A stretch of 64,000 bases of DNA from Staphylococcus xylosus (GTDB lineage Bacteria; Bacillota; Bacilli; Staphylococcales; Staphylococcaceae), in NCBI RefSeq assembly GCF_002732165.1, contig NZ_MRZO01000001.1, positions 558,001 to 622,000 on the forward strand, written 5' to 3'. The notes under the pieces are model-generated. The model was not told the origin of the DNA. It saw only the letters and a list, made by a program, of their open reading frames with translations, and made no database searches. Shown piece after piece: positions 29,078-38,266 of this stretch. Numbering within the stretch: the first letter of the stretch is position 1; each line of letters opens with the position of its first letter. The position numbers were made by a program, and so were the translations under genes.

Positions 29078-30751
29078 TTAAATTTCAGAAATTACTGGAA
29101 TAATCATTGGACGACGTTTTGTATTTTCAAATAAAAGCTTACTAATTTGATCACGCATGTTTTGCTTAATTTCAGACCATTCGATACGTTTCTCTTGTAA
29201 ACCTAGTTCAACGATTTCACGGACTTTTTCTTCAGCTTCATTTAATAAAGCTTCGCTTTCTCTTACATATACGAAACCTCTAGATTGAATTTCTGGGCCG
29301 GCAGCAATTCGTCTATTTTTAGGATCAAGTGTTACAACTGCGATAAAGATACCATCTTCCGCTAACAAATGACGATCTCTTAGTACGATATTGCCGACAT
29401 CACCGACTCCTATACCATCAATTAATACATTACCAGAGTGAACTTTTTCATTTAAAATCATTTCTTCTCCATCGTAATTAACTACGTCGCCTTTTTCGAC
29501 AAGAAAGATTTTTTCAGGCTGCACGCCTGCTTCATTTGCTAATTTAGCGTGTGCAATCTGCATTTTAAATTCACCGTTAACTGGAATAAAGTACTGAGGT
29601 TTCATAATATTAATCATCATCTTCAATTCTTCCATACAACCATGGCTTGAAGTGTGAATCTTTTTACTATTTGGAATGATTTCTGCACCAGCACGTACTA
29701 ATTCATTAAGTGTATTTCCGACAATTACTTCCATATTAGCAGAAGCAGTGATAGCTAAAAATACAGAATCTCCTGGTTCAATATTCATTATTTTGTGTTT
29801 TTTCTTAGCCATTTGGCTTAAAGCTTCTACAGGCTCACCTTGCATACCAGTAGCAATAATAATGACTTCATTTTTAGGATAATTCTCAACTTCATTAATT
29901 GGAATTAATAAGTCTTTTGATATATCGAAGTAACCCATTTTTCTAGCAGTATTGAAAGAGCTCTCTAATGAACGACCTAAGAATGACACTTTTCTATTTA
30001 ATCTTTGTGCAAGATTTAAAACTTGTTGAATACGAATGAAGTTAGATGCGTAGCAAGACACAATTAGTCGGCCTTTAACTTTTGTAAACGCATCATACAT
30101 ATGTGATTCAATTACATTTTCAGGTGTATTGTATCCAGGTTTCTCTGCTTCAGTAGAATCACTGATTAACGCAAACACTCCCGCTTCACCAATTTCAGTC
30201 ATTTTCTTTAAGTCTGGTGCATAATGCCCTTGTAAACTTTGGTCAAATTTAAATTCACCTGTATATACAATTGCACCATATGAAGTATGAATGCATACAC
30301 CTAAACTATCTGGAATACTGTGTGTTGTATTAAAGAATGTTACATTAACACCTTTGAAGCGCATGATAGATTCGTTATTAACCGTATAATATCTTACTTT
30401 TTTATTAATATTGCGTGCTTTCATATTCTCTTTAATTAAAGCTATTGTAAGTTTCGATCCATAAACTGGTGCATCAACTTGTTCTAATACATACGTAACA
30501 GCACCAATTGCATGTTCGTGACCATGCGTTAAAAAGATTCCTTTTAATTTATCTTTGTTCTCAATAACGTATTGAATATCTGGTATAACAATATCTACAC
30601 CTAACATCTCATCTTCTGGGAACATTAAGCCAGCGTCAAGCATGAACATTTCGTCATCTACTTCGACGACATACATATTTTTCGCTATCTCTCCAACTCC
30701 TCCGAGTGGAATGATGCGAATATTTTTATTATTTTTCTTTATTAAACTCAA
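29078..30751 (-). CDS. rnjB: Ribonuclease J2
   Basis: Metallo-beta-lactamase/beta-CASP ribonuclease, partner of RNase J1 in 5'-end processing and decay. The 557-residue protein has the expected domains, but the HxHxDH metal motif reads HGHEHA at 76-81: the aspartate is replaced by histidine and the final histidine by alanine. This loss is characteristic of RNase J2, the weakly active subunit, and separates it from J1. The C-terminal domain (about 450-557) is present. The start is TTG at 30751 behind AGGAGG. A promoter lies just upstream and a large hairpin ends the gene. Confidence 0.96.
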   Translation of the reverse strand: MSLIKKNNKNIRIIPLGGVGEIAKNMYVVEVDDEMFMLDAGLMFPEDEMLGVDIVIPDIQYVIENKDKLKGIFLTHGHEHAIGAVTYVLEQVDAPVYGSKLTIALIKENMKARNINKKVRYYTVNNESIMRFKGVNVTFFNTTHSIPDSLGVCIHTSYGAIVYTGEFKFDQSLQGHYAPDLKKMTEIGEAGVFALISDSTEAEKPGYNTPENVIESHMYDAFTKVKGRLIVSCYASNFIRIQQVLNLAQRLNRKVSFLGRSLESSFNTARKMGYFDISKDLLIPINEVENYPKNEVIIIATGMQGEPVEALSQMAKKKHKIMNIEPGDSVFLAITASANMEVIVGNTLNELVRAGAEIIPNSKKIHTSSHGCMEELKMMINIMKPQYFIPVNGEFKMQIAHAKLANEAGVQPEKIFLVEKGDVVNYDGEEMILNEKVHSGNVLIDGIGVGDVGNIVLRDRHLLAEDGIFIAVVTLDPKNRRIAAGPEIQSRGFVYVRESEALLNEAEEKVREIVELGLQEKRIEWSEIKQNMRDQISKLLFENTKRRPMIIPVISEI

Positions 30752-30799
30752 AATGTTACCTCCTATTTAAATTCCCGTCCATATATAAACTCATAATTT

Positions 30800-30828
30800 A
30801 TTATAAGTTAAAATAGGCTTTATGTACA
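30800..30828 (-). promoter_or_regulatory. Probable rnjB promoter
   Basis: On the minus strand TGTACA (30823-30828) and TATAAT (30800-30805) lie 17 bases apart, giving a leader of about 45 bases. Confidence 0.6.
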
Positions 30829-31048
30829 CTATTAAAGTAATAACCGATATAGCTTAAAAACTTATAAATGTAATCACAATTTCATTAAGTTAAATTGCTT
30901 AAGTCGAAATTAAGTGAAAATTTCATAATAACTTAAAATATTTATAACAAATCATATATTGTATGGCAATAATTTAATAATACTGAAATTTTATGTATAA
31001 CTTTATTTTAAAGATGTAATCATTGATTTTTATATAATAAAAAAGAAA

Positions 31049-31126
31049 CTAGTTCATACTGATTTAAGCATGCTTCTACAATAGAATTAACGGCATTCTA
31101 CTATAAAAGCACAAATCAATAACTAG
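31049..31126 (-). terminator. Compound hairpin terminator after pnpA
   Basis: CTAGTT (31049-31054) pairs with AACTAG (31121-31126); TGATTT (31060-31065) with AAATCA (31113-31118); and AGAAT with ATTCT near the tip. On the minus strand the stem runs into TTTCTTTTTT. It lies 34 bases past the pnpA stop. Confidence 0.75.
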
Positions 31127-31159
31127 CCTCTAATTAAAAGAATTCAATGTAATTTGATT

Positions 31160-33253
31160 TTACAACAAGACTTTGTGAGATGCATTAACTCGTCCTTGTT
31201 TATCAATTTCAGTTACTTTTATTTTAAATGTGTCTCCAACTTTCAACACATCTTCTACTTTTTCAATGCGTTCATTAGCAATTTGTGAAATGTGAACAAG
31301 CGCATCTTTACCTGGGAACAATTCAACGAAAGCGCCGTATTTCTCAATACGTTTTACTTTTCCTTCGTATACTTGGCCAACCTCTGCTTCACGCGTGATA
31401 TCTTCTATAATTTTACGCGCTTGATCTATTGCATTCTTATCAACGGCACCAATAAATATTGTACCATCTTGCTCAATGTCTAATTTAACGCCAGTTTCAT
31501 CAATAATTTCATTGATTTTCTTACCACCTGGTCCAATTACATCTCTAATTTTTTCTGGTTTAATTGTCATAGTTACCACTTTTGGCGCAAATGCGCTTAA
31601 TTCGTTACGCGGTGTATCAATTGTTTGTAACATATGATCTAGAATTGCAAGACGACCTACGCGTGCTTGCTCTAAAGCTTCTTTAATAATTTCTTTTGTT
31701 AAACCATCAATTTTGATATCCATTTGAATAGCAGTAATACCTTCAGATGTTCCGGCAACTTTAAAGTCCATATCACCTAATGCATCTTCCATACCTTGAA
31801 TATCAGTTAAGATTGTATAACTATCATCGCGTGTTACTAAGCCCATTGCAATACCTGCTACTGGTGCTTTAATTGGTACACCGGCATCCATTAATGCTAA
31901 CGTAGAGCCACAAATTGATGCTTGTGATGAGGAACCATTTGATTCTAAGACTTCACTGACAATTCTCACAGTGTAAGGGAAATCTTTTACATCAGGAATA
32001 ATATGGCTTAGTGCACGTTCACCTAAAGCACCATGGCCGATTTCACGACGTCCTGGAGAACGTACAGGTCCTGTTTCACCTACTGAATAGTTAGGGAAAT
32101 TATAATGATGCATAAAGCGTTTTTGTTCTTCTTCGCCTAAACCGTCAAGAATTTGATATTCGCTCATAGAGCCCAACGTTAATACTGAAAGTGCTTGTGT
32201 TTGTCCGCGTGTAAATAATCCCGAACCATGTGCTCTCGGTAATACACCAACCTCAGATTCAAGTGGACGAATTTCATCCGTTTTACGGCCATCTGGTCTG
32301 ATTTTTTCTTCTGCTATTAATCTTCTTACTTCTTCTTTGACTAAATCATTTAAAATGCTATTAACTTCTTTAATTAACGCTTCATTGTCAGCATCAGTTT
32401 CATCGATAAATTCAGCTGCAACTTTTTCTTTTAAATTATCTAAGTTAATATCACGTTGTTGTTTATCAAATGTTAAAACAGCATCTTTCAAACCGTTCGC
32501 TTCAGTCAATTGAGTAACTTTTTCTACAAGTGTTTCATCTTTTTCAACAGGAACAAATGCTTTCTTCTCTGGTTGAATATGATCAACAATTTCTTGTTGG
32601 AAATTAACTAAACGTTGAATTTCAGTATGTCCAAAGAAAATACCCTCTAACATTTCACTTTCAGTTATCTCACTAGCTCCGGCTTCAACCATGTTTACAG
32701 CATCTTTATGACCAGCAACTTCTAAATCTAAACGTGACACTTCTTTTTGTGCAACTGTTGGATTGATAATGTACTCTCCATCAATATAACCAACATTCAC
32801 ACCAGCAATTGGCCCTTGGAACGGAATGTCAGAAACACTTAATGCCATTGATGAACCTATCATTGCTGCCATTTCAGGAGAACAATCAGGGTCTGCACTT
32901 AATACCGTATTCATGATTTGAACGTCATATTTATAACCTTTAGGGAATAATGGACGAATTGGTCTATCGATTAAACGCGCAGTTAACGTCGCTTCATCAC
33001 TTGGGCGACCTTCACGTTTTTTGAATCCGCCTGGGATTTTACCAGCAGCATACATTTTTTCTTCATAGTTAACCATTAATGGGAAGAAGTCACCATCACG
33101 CGGTTCTTTTGAAGCAACCGCAGTTGATAAGACAACTGTATCACCATAACGAACGAGTACAGCACCATTGGCTTGTTTAGCAAGTTGACCAGTTTCAATC
33201 GTCAATGATCTGTTTGCCCATTCAGTTTTAAAAACTTTTTTCTCTTGAGACAT
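31160..33253 (-). CDS. pnpA: Polyribonucleotide nucleotidyltransferase (PNPase)
   Basis: Phosphate-dependent 3'-5' exoribonuclease of the degradosome-like network that also includes RNase Y and RNases J1/J2. The 697-residue protein has two RNase PH-like domains (about 1-230 and 310-540, with [11 protein letters not shown] and [11 protein letters not shown] regions), then a KH domain ([17 protein letters not shown], about 560-615) and an S1 RNA-binding domain (about 625-695, [20 protein letters not shown]). The ATG follows AGAGGAG. It lies downstream of rpsO, the same order as in many bacteria, but is separated from it by about 340 bases with terminator-like hairpins. Confidence 0.98.
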   Translation of the reverse strand: MSQEKKVFKTEWANRSLTIETGQLAKQANGAVLVRYGDTVVLSTAVASKEPRDGDFFPLMVNYEEKMYAAGKIPGGFKKREGRPSDEATLTARLIDRPIRPLFPKGYKYDVQIMNTVLSADPDCSPEMAAMIGSSMALSVSDIPFQGPIAGVNVGYIDGEYIINPTVAQKEVSRLDLEVAGHKDAVNMVEAGASEITESEMLEGIFFGHTEIQRLVNFQQEIVDHIQPEKKAFVPVEKDETLVEKVTQLTEANGLKDAVLTFDKQQRDINLDNLKEKVAAEFIDETDADNEALIKEVNSILNDLVKEEVRRLIAEEKIRPDGRKTDEIRPLESEVGVLPRAHGSGLFTRGQTQALSVLTLGSMSEYQILDGLGEEEQKRFMHHYNFPNYSVGETGPVRSPGRREIGHGALGERALSHIIPDVKDFPYTVRIVSEVLESNGSSSQASICGSTLALMDAGVPIKAPVAGIAMGLVTRDDSYTILTDIQGMEDALGDMDFKVAGTSEGITAIQMDIKIDGLTKEIIKEALEQARVGRLAILDHMLQTIDTPRNELSAFAPKVVTMTIKPEKIRDVIGPGGKKINEIIDETGVKLDIEQDGTIFIGAVDKNAIDQARKIIEDITREAEVGQVYEGKVKRIEKYGAFVELFPGKDALVHISQIANERIEKVEDVLKVGDTFKIKVTEIDKQGRVNASHKVLL

Positions 33254-33359
33254 TACAAATCTCCTCTCATATATCTAATAGTACTATCATATCATTTCTT
33301 AGAAAATTTTTATATTAGTATATTATTTTTTAAAAATGCTCATTTCAAATTATAAAAAA

Positions 33360-33410
33360 GGAGCAGGATAGAAATCTAATAATTCAAATAAGATTTCATT
33401 ATCCCACCCC
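33360..33410 (-). repeat. GAGCGGGACAG-family hairpin between rpsO and pnpA
   Basis: GGAGCAGGATAGAAATCT (from 33360) pairs imperfectly with AGATTTCATTATCCCACCCC (33391-33410). The sequence is a diverged copy of hairpins at 35956 and 48915. On the minus strand TTTTTTATAA follows, so it may also work as a terminator. Confidence 0.65.
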
Positions 33411-33543
33411 AAGCAAAGATGAGTGGAAAAAGCATTTAATTTCTTGTATAAACACTACTCGCATTATAAATCAAGTCACTTATATTAGCAGTAGTATGTT
33501 TTACAAATACTTTTCCAAATCTGCCAGTGCCTATATCAAAGTT

Positions 33544-33575
33544 GAGGCTGAGACATTTAATTATGCCCCAGCCTC
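33544..33575 (-). terminator. Terminator-like hairpin after rpsO
   Basis: GAGGCTG (33544-33550) pairs with CAGCCTC (33569-33575), with additional pairing through GACAT/ATGCC. On the minus strand it reads GAGGCTGGGGCA at its 5' arm, a form common at staphylococcal gene ends. It lies 21 bases past the rpsO stop; the T run is weak. Confidence 0.65.
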
Positions 33576-33596
33576 TATCAATATACGCCTTAAAAA

Positions 33597-33866
33597 TTAA
33601 CGACGGATACCTAATGATTTAATTAATTCACGGTAACGTTGAACATCTTTACCACGTAAATAGTTAAGTAAGTGTCTACGACGACCTACCATTTTTAATA
33701 ATCCACGACGTGAATGGTGATCTTTTTTGTGCTCACGTAAGTGTTCATTTAATGCAGTGATTTCTGCAGTTAACACAGCGATTTGAACTTCTGGAGAACC
33801 AGTGTCCGCTTCGTGTGTACGGTATTCTTTAATTAATTCATTTTTACGCTCTTGTGAAATTGCCAT
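33597..33866 (-). CDS. rpsO: 30S ribosomal protein S15
   Basis: Small-subunit protein that binds 16S rRNA early in assembly. The 89-residue length and sequence ([16 protein letters not shown], then [16 protein letters not shown] and [15 protein letters not shown]) are fully typical. I use the ATG at 33866, nine bases after AAAGGAGG; the TTG at 33872 is too close to the site. Its own promoter lies inside the end of ribF. The leader includes an 18-bp palindrome and a GC-containing hairpin, which could be involved in S15 autoregulation, known in other bacteria. Confidence 0.98.
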   Translation of the reverse strand: MAISQERKNELIKEYRTHEADTGSPEVQIAVLTAEITALNEHLREHKKDHHSRRGLLKMVGRRRHLLNYLRGKDVQRYRELIKSLGIRR

Positions 33867-33948
33867 TGTCAATTTCCTCCTTTAATTTTTATTCGCCTCT
33901 ATCCGAGCAAATCGTCGGAGTTTCGATGTGCCAAGGTAAAGGTGCTAA

Positions 33949-33966
33949 AATGTGTTATAACACATT
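33949..33966. promoter_or_regulatory. 18-bp palindrome at the start of the rpsO leader
   Basis: AATGTGTTATAACACATT is a perfect palindrome placed just downstream of the predicted rpsO transcription start and just past the ribF stop. It might be an operator, a ribF terminator hairpin or part of the S15 leader structure. Confidence 0.55.
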
Positions 33967-33970
33967 CGAC

Positions 33971-34942
33971 TTAAATATTATATGACACTTCATCGCCAAA
34001 ATCAACCGATAACAAGTATTTCGCTTTTTCTTTATCTTTATTCATTTGTTCCACTAACGGATCAATACCATCAAATTTAATTTCAGGTCTCAAATAATGA
34101 TGCCAAAAAACTGTAACGCGTTCACCATAAATATTATCTCCAAAACCAAATAAATTTACTTCGATTACAACTTGAGCTTTAGAAGGATCATGAAATGTTG
34201 GTTTTACACCAACATTAGCAACTCCTCTATAAATTTGTTTATCAGCACCTATTTCCATGCTAACTGCATAAACACCATTCTTAGGTAATACATAATCACC
34301 ACTTGGTTGTACGTTTGCAGTAGGAAAGCCAATTGTTCTACCTCGTTTCTCCCCTTGCACAACCGTACCTTTAATACGATAGCGATAGCCTAATTCATCA
34401 TTAGCTTTTTGTAACTCTCCAGTTTTCAATGATTTTCTAATATCTGTAGTAGAAATTTTTTCCGAATTAATTTCTTGTTTACTTACTACAGTCGAATTAA
34501 ATTCAGTCATTTCATCTAAAATCATCATATTGCCTTTGCCATATTTTCCGAAAGTAAAGTCAAAACCAGCAATGACTTCTTTAACATGATTCTTGATGAT
34601 ATAGTCTTGTATAAAATCCTCTGCACTTACTTCTGCAAACTTAGATGAAAAATTAATGACAATACAATAATCAATATCATAAGATTCTAGGATTTCTATT
34701 TTATCTTGAATCGGCGTTAAATAATCAGTTCGCTTTAGTTTAGGATTTAATACAACAGAAGGATGTGGATCAAATGTCATTACTGCCTTTTTTAGATTCG
34801 CAGCTTCTGCTTTTTGATTTAAAATATTAAATACTTTTGCATGGCCTTTATGCATCCCATCAAAAAATCCAAAAGCCATAGCAACATCTTCTGTTATATA
34901 TTGTTCTTCCTGAATTGGATGAGTTACTTCTATCACTTTCAT
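33971..34942 (-). CDS. ribF: Bifunctional riboflavin kinase / FAD synthetase
   Basis: Makes FMN from riboflavin and then FAD. The 323-residue protein has the N-terminal nucleotidyltransferase domain with GFFDGMHKGH (about residues 25-34) and STTDIRKSL, and the C-terminal flavokinase domain with GRTIGFPTAN and the later KPTFH. I place the start at the ATG at 34942 (MKVIEVTHPIQ), eight bases after AAGGAG; the longer reading overlaps truB. It lies 13 bases downstream of truB. FAD is needed by TrmFO, KorAB partners and the flavoprotein encoded elsewhere in the window. Confidence 0.97.
   Translation of the reverse strand: MKVIEVTHPIQEEQYITEDVAMAFGFFDGMHKGHAKVFNILNQKAEAANLKKAVMTFDPHPSVVLNPKLKRTDYLTPIQDKIEILESYDIDYCIVINFSSKFAEVSAEDFIQDYIIKNHVKEVIAGFDFTFGKYGKGNMMILDEMTEFNSTVVSKQEINSEKISTTDIRKSLKTGELQKANDELGYRYRIKGTVVQGEKRGRTIGFPTANVQPSGDYVLPKNGVYAVSMEIGADKQIYRGVANVGVKPTFHDPSKAQVVIEVNLFGFGDNIYGERVTVFWHHYLRPEIKFDGIDPLVEQMNKDKEKAKYLLSVDFGDEVSYNI
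33977..34005 (-). promoter_or_regulatory. rpsO promoter inside the end of ribF
   Basis: On the minus strand TTGATT (34000-34005) and a perfect TATAAT (33977-33982) are 17 bases apart. Both are within the last codons of ribF, so rpsO can be expressed separately. Confidence 0.72.
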
Positions 34943-34955
34943 GCGTATTTCTCCT

Positions 34956-35873
34956 TTAGTTAAACACCTTTTTAGGTTTAATTTCATCTTTTTTCTCTGG
35001 ATGAGGTTCATAAATTGCTAACACTTTTTGTGTTTTCTCATCTACCATTGTAACCATATCGTCTATATTTTGCTTGAACATTGCTTTTTCAAATTTTTGA
35101 CCGTTCAAAATTTTAGACTTAATATTTTCTTCTGAAATTATAATTTGTGGTAAACCTTTCAAACCATATTCTATAGGAAATAGTTTGTCTTGTAATGATT
35201 CATGCTCATGTAATGCTGCTACATCATTTAAAGTTAAACTGTCATCAATGTCAAATCCACCACTCTGTGTACGTGTTAACTTCGACATATGCGCAGGTAA
35301 TTGTAACGCTCTGCCTATATCTGTTGCAAGTGTGCGAATATATGTACCTTTCCCACATTCTACAATTATATCAAATTGGCAGTTTTTGTCGTCAAAACGT
35401 AGTTCAGATGTACGTTTGATTCTATATACATTCACCTGACGTTTAGGTCGTTCAACTTCCTCGTTATTTCTAGCATATTCGTATAATTTTTTGCCATTAA
35501 CTTTTACTGATGAATACATTGGTGGTATTTGTGTAATAACACCTTCAAATTGTTTAAGTATTGTATCAACATGTCCTGTAGTAATTTCACCACTTAATAT
35601 GTCTTTCTCTTCTATCACATCGCCAGTTTGGTCTTCAGTAGTGGTTGCGCTGCCTATGCAAACTGTCGCTTCATAAGTTTTACCCATTTCCATTATGTAA
35701 TCACTAACTTTTGTAGCAGCTCCTATACATATTGGTAACACACCCGAAACTTCAGGATCTAATGTCCCAGTGTGTCCTACTTTTTTAGTTTTTAATATTT
35801 TTCTTAACTTAAAGACCACATCATGACTTGTCAATCCACGGTCTTTAAACACAGGTAATATACCATTATACAT
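34956..35873 (-). CDS. truB: tRNA pseudouridine synthase B
   Basis: Forms pseudouridine 55 in the T-loop of tRNAs. The 305-residue protein has the catalytic motif [16 protein letters not shown] (aspartate in LDP, about residue 39), the [10 protein letters not shown] and [19 protein letters not shown] segments, and a C-terminal PUA-like region. The order rbfA-truB-ribF-rpsO is standard. The ATG at 35873 follows AAGGTG. A hairpin with a T run separates it from rbfA, so truB may depend on read-through. Confidence 0.97.
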   Translation of the reverse strand: MYNGILPVFKDRGLTSHDVVFKLRKILKTKKVGHTGTLDPEVSGVLPICIGAATKVSDYIMEMGKTYEATVCIGSATTTEDQTGDVIEEKDILSGEITTGHVDTILKQFEGVITQIPPMYSSVKVNGKKLYEYARNNEEVERPKRQVNVYRIKRTSELRFDDKNCQFDIIVECGKGTYIRTLATDIGRALQLPAHMSKLTRTQSGGFDIDDSLTLNDVAALHEHESLQDKLFPIEYGLKGLPQIIISEENIKSKILNGQKFEKAMFKQNIDDMVTMVDEKTQKVLAIYEPHPEKKDEIKPKKVFN

Positions 35874-35955
35874 TCTTATTTCACCTTCAAAGTTTGATTT
35901 TATAAATCTTTAATTTCATATTAACATGAAATTATTATTAAAAAGTTATGTAAAA

Positions 35956-36003
35956 AGAGCGGGACAGAAACCAAAACTAACTTTGGTTTCGTACTCCCGC
36001 CCC
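35956..36003 (-). terminator. GAGCGGGACAG-family terminator after rbfA
   Basis: GGGACAGAAACCAAA pairs with TTTGGTTTCGTACTCCC, giving a nearly perfect stem around a 6-base loop, and the base of the stem is GAGCGGG against CCCGCCCC. On the minus strand it is followed by CTCTTTTT. It is the best formed copy of this family in the window. Confidence 0.82.
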
Positions 36004-36130
36004 ACAATATTATCAAAATATCTAGTTAAGTAATCTCATTACAACTTAGAATTAATTCGACAATTGCGCAAGTTCTAATTAACAGCATGAACATCATATG
36101 CAATATGGATGTGCTAGCTATTAAGAAAGA

Positions 36131-36475
36131 TTAATCTTTCTTATGCAAATCTTGAATCATTTGTTCTATCTTATTACCATAGTCGATTGATTCATCATAT
36201 TCAAAGTTTAACTCAGGAATAATTCTAAGTCTCATTCTTGAACCAAGCTCAGATTTTATAAAACCTTTGGCCTTTTCTAAACCTTTAAATGTGTCTGCTT
36301 TTTGTTTTTCATTTCCTAAAACAGTTAGATAAACCGTCGCAATGGATAAGTCATTAGTTAATTGAACTTCTGTAATTGTTAAGAATCCAATTCTTGGATC
36401 TTTAACTTTATTATTAGCGATATCCATGATTTCTTGTTTCATTTGTTCGCCTACGCGTTCTGCTCTCATATTCAT
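36131..36475 (-). CDS. rbfA: Ribosome-binding factor A
   Basis: Small KH-type protein that assists maturation of the 30S subunit, acting near helix 1 of 16S rRNA. The 114-residue length is normal, and [19 protein letters not shown], then [15 protein letters not shown] are typical. The ATG at 36475 is seven bases after GAGGTG. In staphylococci it is expected directly after infB, but here a two-gene insertion of about 3.2 kb separates them, so it must have its own promoter, which I could not place with confidence. Confidence 0.97.
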   Translation of the reverse strand: MNMRAERVGEQMKQEIMDIANNKVKDPRIGFLTITEVQLTNDLSIATVYLTVLGNEKQKADTFKGLEKAKGFIKSELGSRMRLRIIPELNFEYDESIDYGNKIEQMIQDLHKKD

Positions 36476-36681
36476 TATATTTCACCTCTCATTGTTTATA
36501 AGTCCGTTAATCTTTCCCTTACTTACAGATTATATGACAGTTTATTTCATAACGTCAAACAAATTTCACTTATACAAACCCCAAAATAAAATATTGCAAA
36601 TAGATAGCACTGTTAAAAAGGTAAATTGTATAGTATCAATAAAATTTAAACATCTTATGACAGTTGGGCATAATTTTATTC

Positions 36682-36753
36682 CCTAACTGTTAAATTTTGT
36701 AATAATTTTTCATAGAAACGCTATAAATTTCATTTTAAATTGCCTAACTGTTA
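36682..36753. repeat. Direct repeat CCTAACTGTTA
   Basis: CCTAACTGTTA occurs at 36682-36692 and again at 36743-36753, starts 61 bases apart. Both lie between the divergent rbfA and WYL regulator genes. They might be regulator binding sites. Confidence 0.5.
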
Positions 36754-36873
36754 TGTTTTTGTGCCTTAGCGTTAAATTCAATTCACAAAACTTTGTAATA
36801 AAACATTCCTTTAATATTCATGTGATTAAAAATAAAATATTACACATTTTATAATTTATAATGGTATACTTCT

Positions 36874-36925
36874 AGGGAGCGAGATAGTATCTATATATTT
36901 TTTAAAATATATTATCGCCTTCCCT
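36874..36925. repeat. Diverged GAGCGGGACAG-family hairpin
   Basis: GGGAGCGAGATA near 36875 pairs with TATCGCCTTCCCTC (to about 36925) around a T/A-rich loop. The sequence is a degenerate member of the dispersed family. It lies in the leader region of the plus-strand regulator. Confidence 0.55.
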
Positions 36926-37088
36926 CATATGCATGACTTAAATTAACAAACGCACACATAAATATATAAGCACCTCTAGCTTTAATTAGCAGATTACATG
37001 CATTATTGCTTATGCTTAAGTGCCACTTTTAACGGTCAGGTCATTTTAATAACCTGGCTTATTTTCAAAATAATAGGAGCGTATATTA

Positions 37089-37961
37089 TTGGAGAAACCA
37101 GAACGCCTTTTGTATATTTATACACGATTTTTGAACGGAAAAGCATTGAATAAAGAAGAACTCGCACAGCGACTCAACGTAAATGTAAGATCTATCCAAC
37201 GAGATATAAGTGACATAAATAATTTTTTATATGAAGATCAAGAATGGCATGGTCTAGAAGGTCAAATTGTATATGACAAGACCATAGAAAAACATCGTTT
37301 GAAAATTGACAGGTATAAATTTAAGAACAATAGGTTACTTAATTTGATTTTTCGTATGAAAAACTTTACACCCATAATTCATGAAGATACATACAACCTT
37401 ATAAGAGGGTTAAATGCCAATTCAAACTTAGCAGAAAAACTATTGTCTAATAAAATGTTAAGTCAATTCAATATACATCGCGAATTTAGTGAATCAACTT
37501 TAATCTTTAGAATACAATTAGCGATTGAAAACAATCATAAAATTTCTATTCAACTACAAGAAACCCATGTTACAGACATCATCCCTATTTATACACGTTA
37601 TTTTGCCGATAAATATTGGTTCACTTATTTAACCAACGGAGAAGTGCACACTCTCGATTTGTCTGTTGTAAAAGAAGTAGAACAACTTAACGATGTTTAT
37701 GACCAATCTGTATTTGAAGGTATTAACAGTGTGACTATGCTTATTCAAGATCATATATGGCCAAAAATTGAACGCCAGTTTATCATAGTAAACACTAAAC
37801 TTGTAGATAATGGGCGAATTGTAGATATCATTATTTCAAAAGAAGAAAGCATGCACATTGCTTATGAACATCCAAATCAAATCACATTACTAAAGCCTCA
37901 ACATTATGTCGATGATTTCAAAGTAATTATAAAATCATTGTTCAACTCTTACAATATTTAA
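37089..37961 (+). CDS. HTH/WYL-type transcriptional regulator
   Basis: A 290-residue protein with an N-terminal DeoR-like winged helix (helix-turn-helix about 22-42: KEELAQRLNVNVRSIQRDI) and a C-terminal region resembling a degenerate WYL effector domain (PIYTRYFADKYWFTYLTNG around 165-185). WYL proteins sense ligands such as nucleic acid and often control DNA-damage responses or phage-defence genes. The start is TTG at 37089, nine bases after AGGAGC. It is on the opposite strand to nearly everything around it, converges on the gene at 38267 and shares a bidirectional terminator with it. The target is unknown. Its presence between infB and rbfA is unusual. Confidence 0.82.
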   Translation: MEKPERLLYIYTRFLNGKALNKEELAQRLNVNVRSIQRDISDINNFLYEDQEWHGLEGQIVYDKTIEKHRLKIDRYKFKNNRLLNLIFRMKNFTPIIHEDTYNLIRGLNANSNLAEKLLSNKMLSQFNIHREFSESTLIFRIQLAIENNHKISIQLQETHVTDIIPIYTRYFADKYWFTYLTNGEVHTLDLSVVKEVEQLNDVYDQSVFEGINSVTMLIQDHIWPKIERQFIIVNTKLVDNGRIVDIIISKEESMHIAYEHPNQITLLKPQHYVDDFKVIIKSLFNSYNI

Positions 37962-38266
37962 ATTAATTAACAAAAAATCATTTGTTAAATAACCAACGTT
38001 TGTAATTTCTCTCGACAACAAAGTTTCCATAGCTCAGTGAACTACAAAACATCATAAAAATAAGAAAACGTCAATTTCTATAATCCCAATAGAAATTGAC
38101 GTTTGTACTTTATACGTGATGGTATTTAAATTCTACTCTTTCATATATGTTTATTATGCTTACTAGATAACTAGTCACAACACATGTATTCAGGTAATAG
38201 CATTTTCTACTCATACATAGATTAATTGATTAATATTACTACTTTTTTAGACACTTTATCAATTTA
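37962..38266. other. Intergenic region between the convergent islet genes
   Basis: The 305-base gap contains one strong feature, the perfect 16-bp stem at 38066-38104, and otherwise AT-rich sequence with no ORF. Confidence 0.65.
38066..38104. terminator. Bidirectional terminator between convergent genes
   Basis: AAACGTCAATTTCTAT (38066-38081) and ATAGAAATTGACGTTT (38089-38104) form a perfect 16-bp stem with a 7-base loop. T-rich sequence follows on both strands, so it can serve both convergent genes. Confidence 0.88.

Larger units (their letters stand above)
30752..31159. other. Intergenic region between rnjB and pnpA
   Basis: The 408-base gap carries the rnjB promoter (30800-30828) and a folded terminator of pnpA (31049-31126). 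The section 30830-31040 is very AT-rich with no ORF I would support. Confidence 0.6.
33254..33596. other. Intergenic region between rpsO and pnpA
   Basis: The 343-base gap holds two hairpins, at 33544-33575 (rpsO terminator) and 33360-33410 (a member of the dispersed GAGCGGGACAG-like family). I see no ORF. A clear promoter for pnpA was not found. Confidence 0.6.
36476..37088. other. Intergenic region between rbfA and the WYL regulator
   Basis: This 613-base gap is shared upstream sequence for rbfA (minus) and the regulator (plus). It holds an 11-bp direct repeat (36682-36692 and 36743-36753), a small imperfect hairpin with arms ACAGTT/AACTGT (36660-36690), a repeat-family hairpin (36874-36925) and a small hairpin with arms CAGGTCATT/AATAACCTG near 37037-37056. 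No ORF is supported. Confidence 0.6.
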
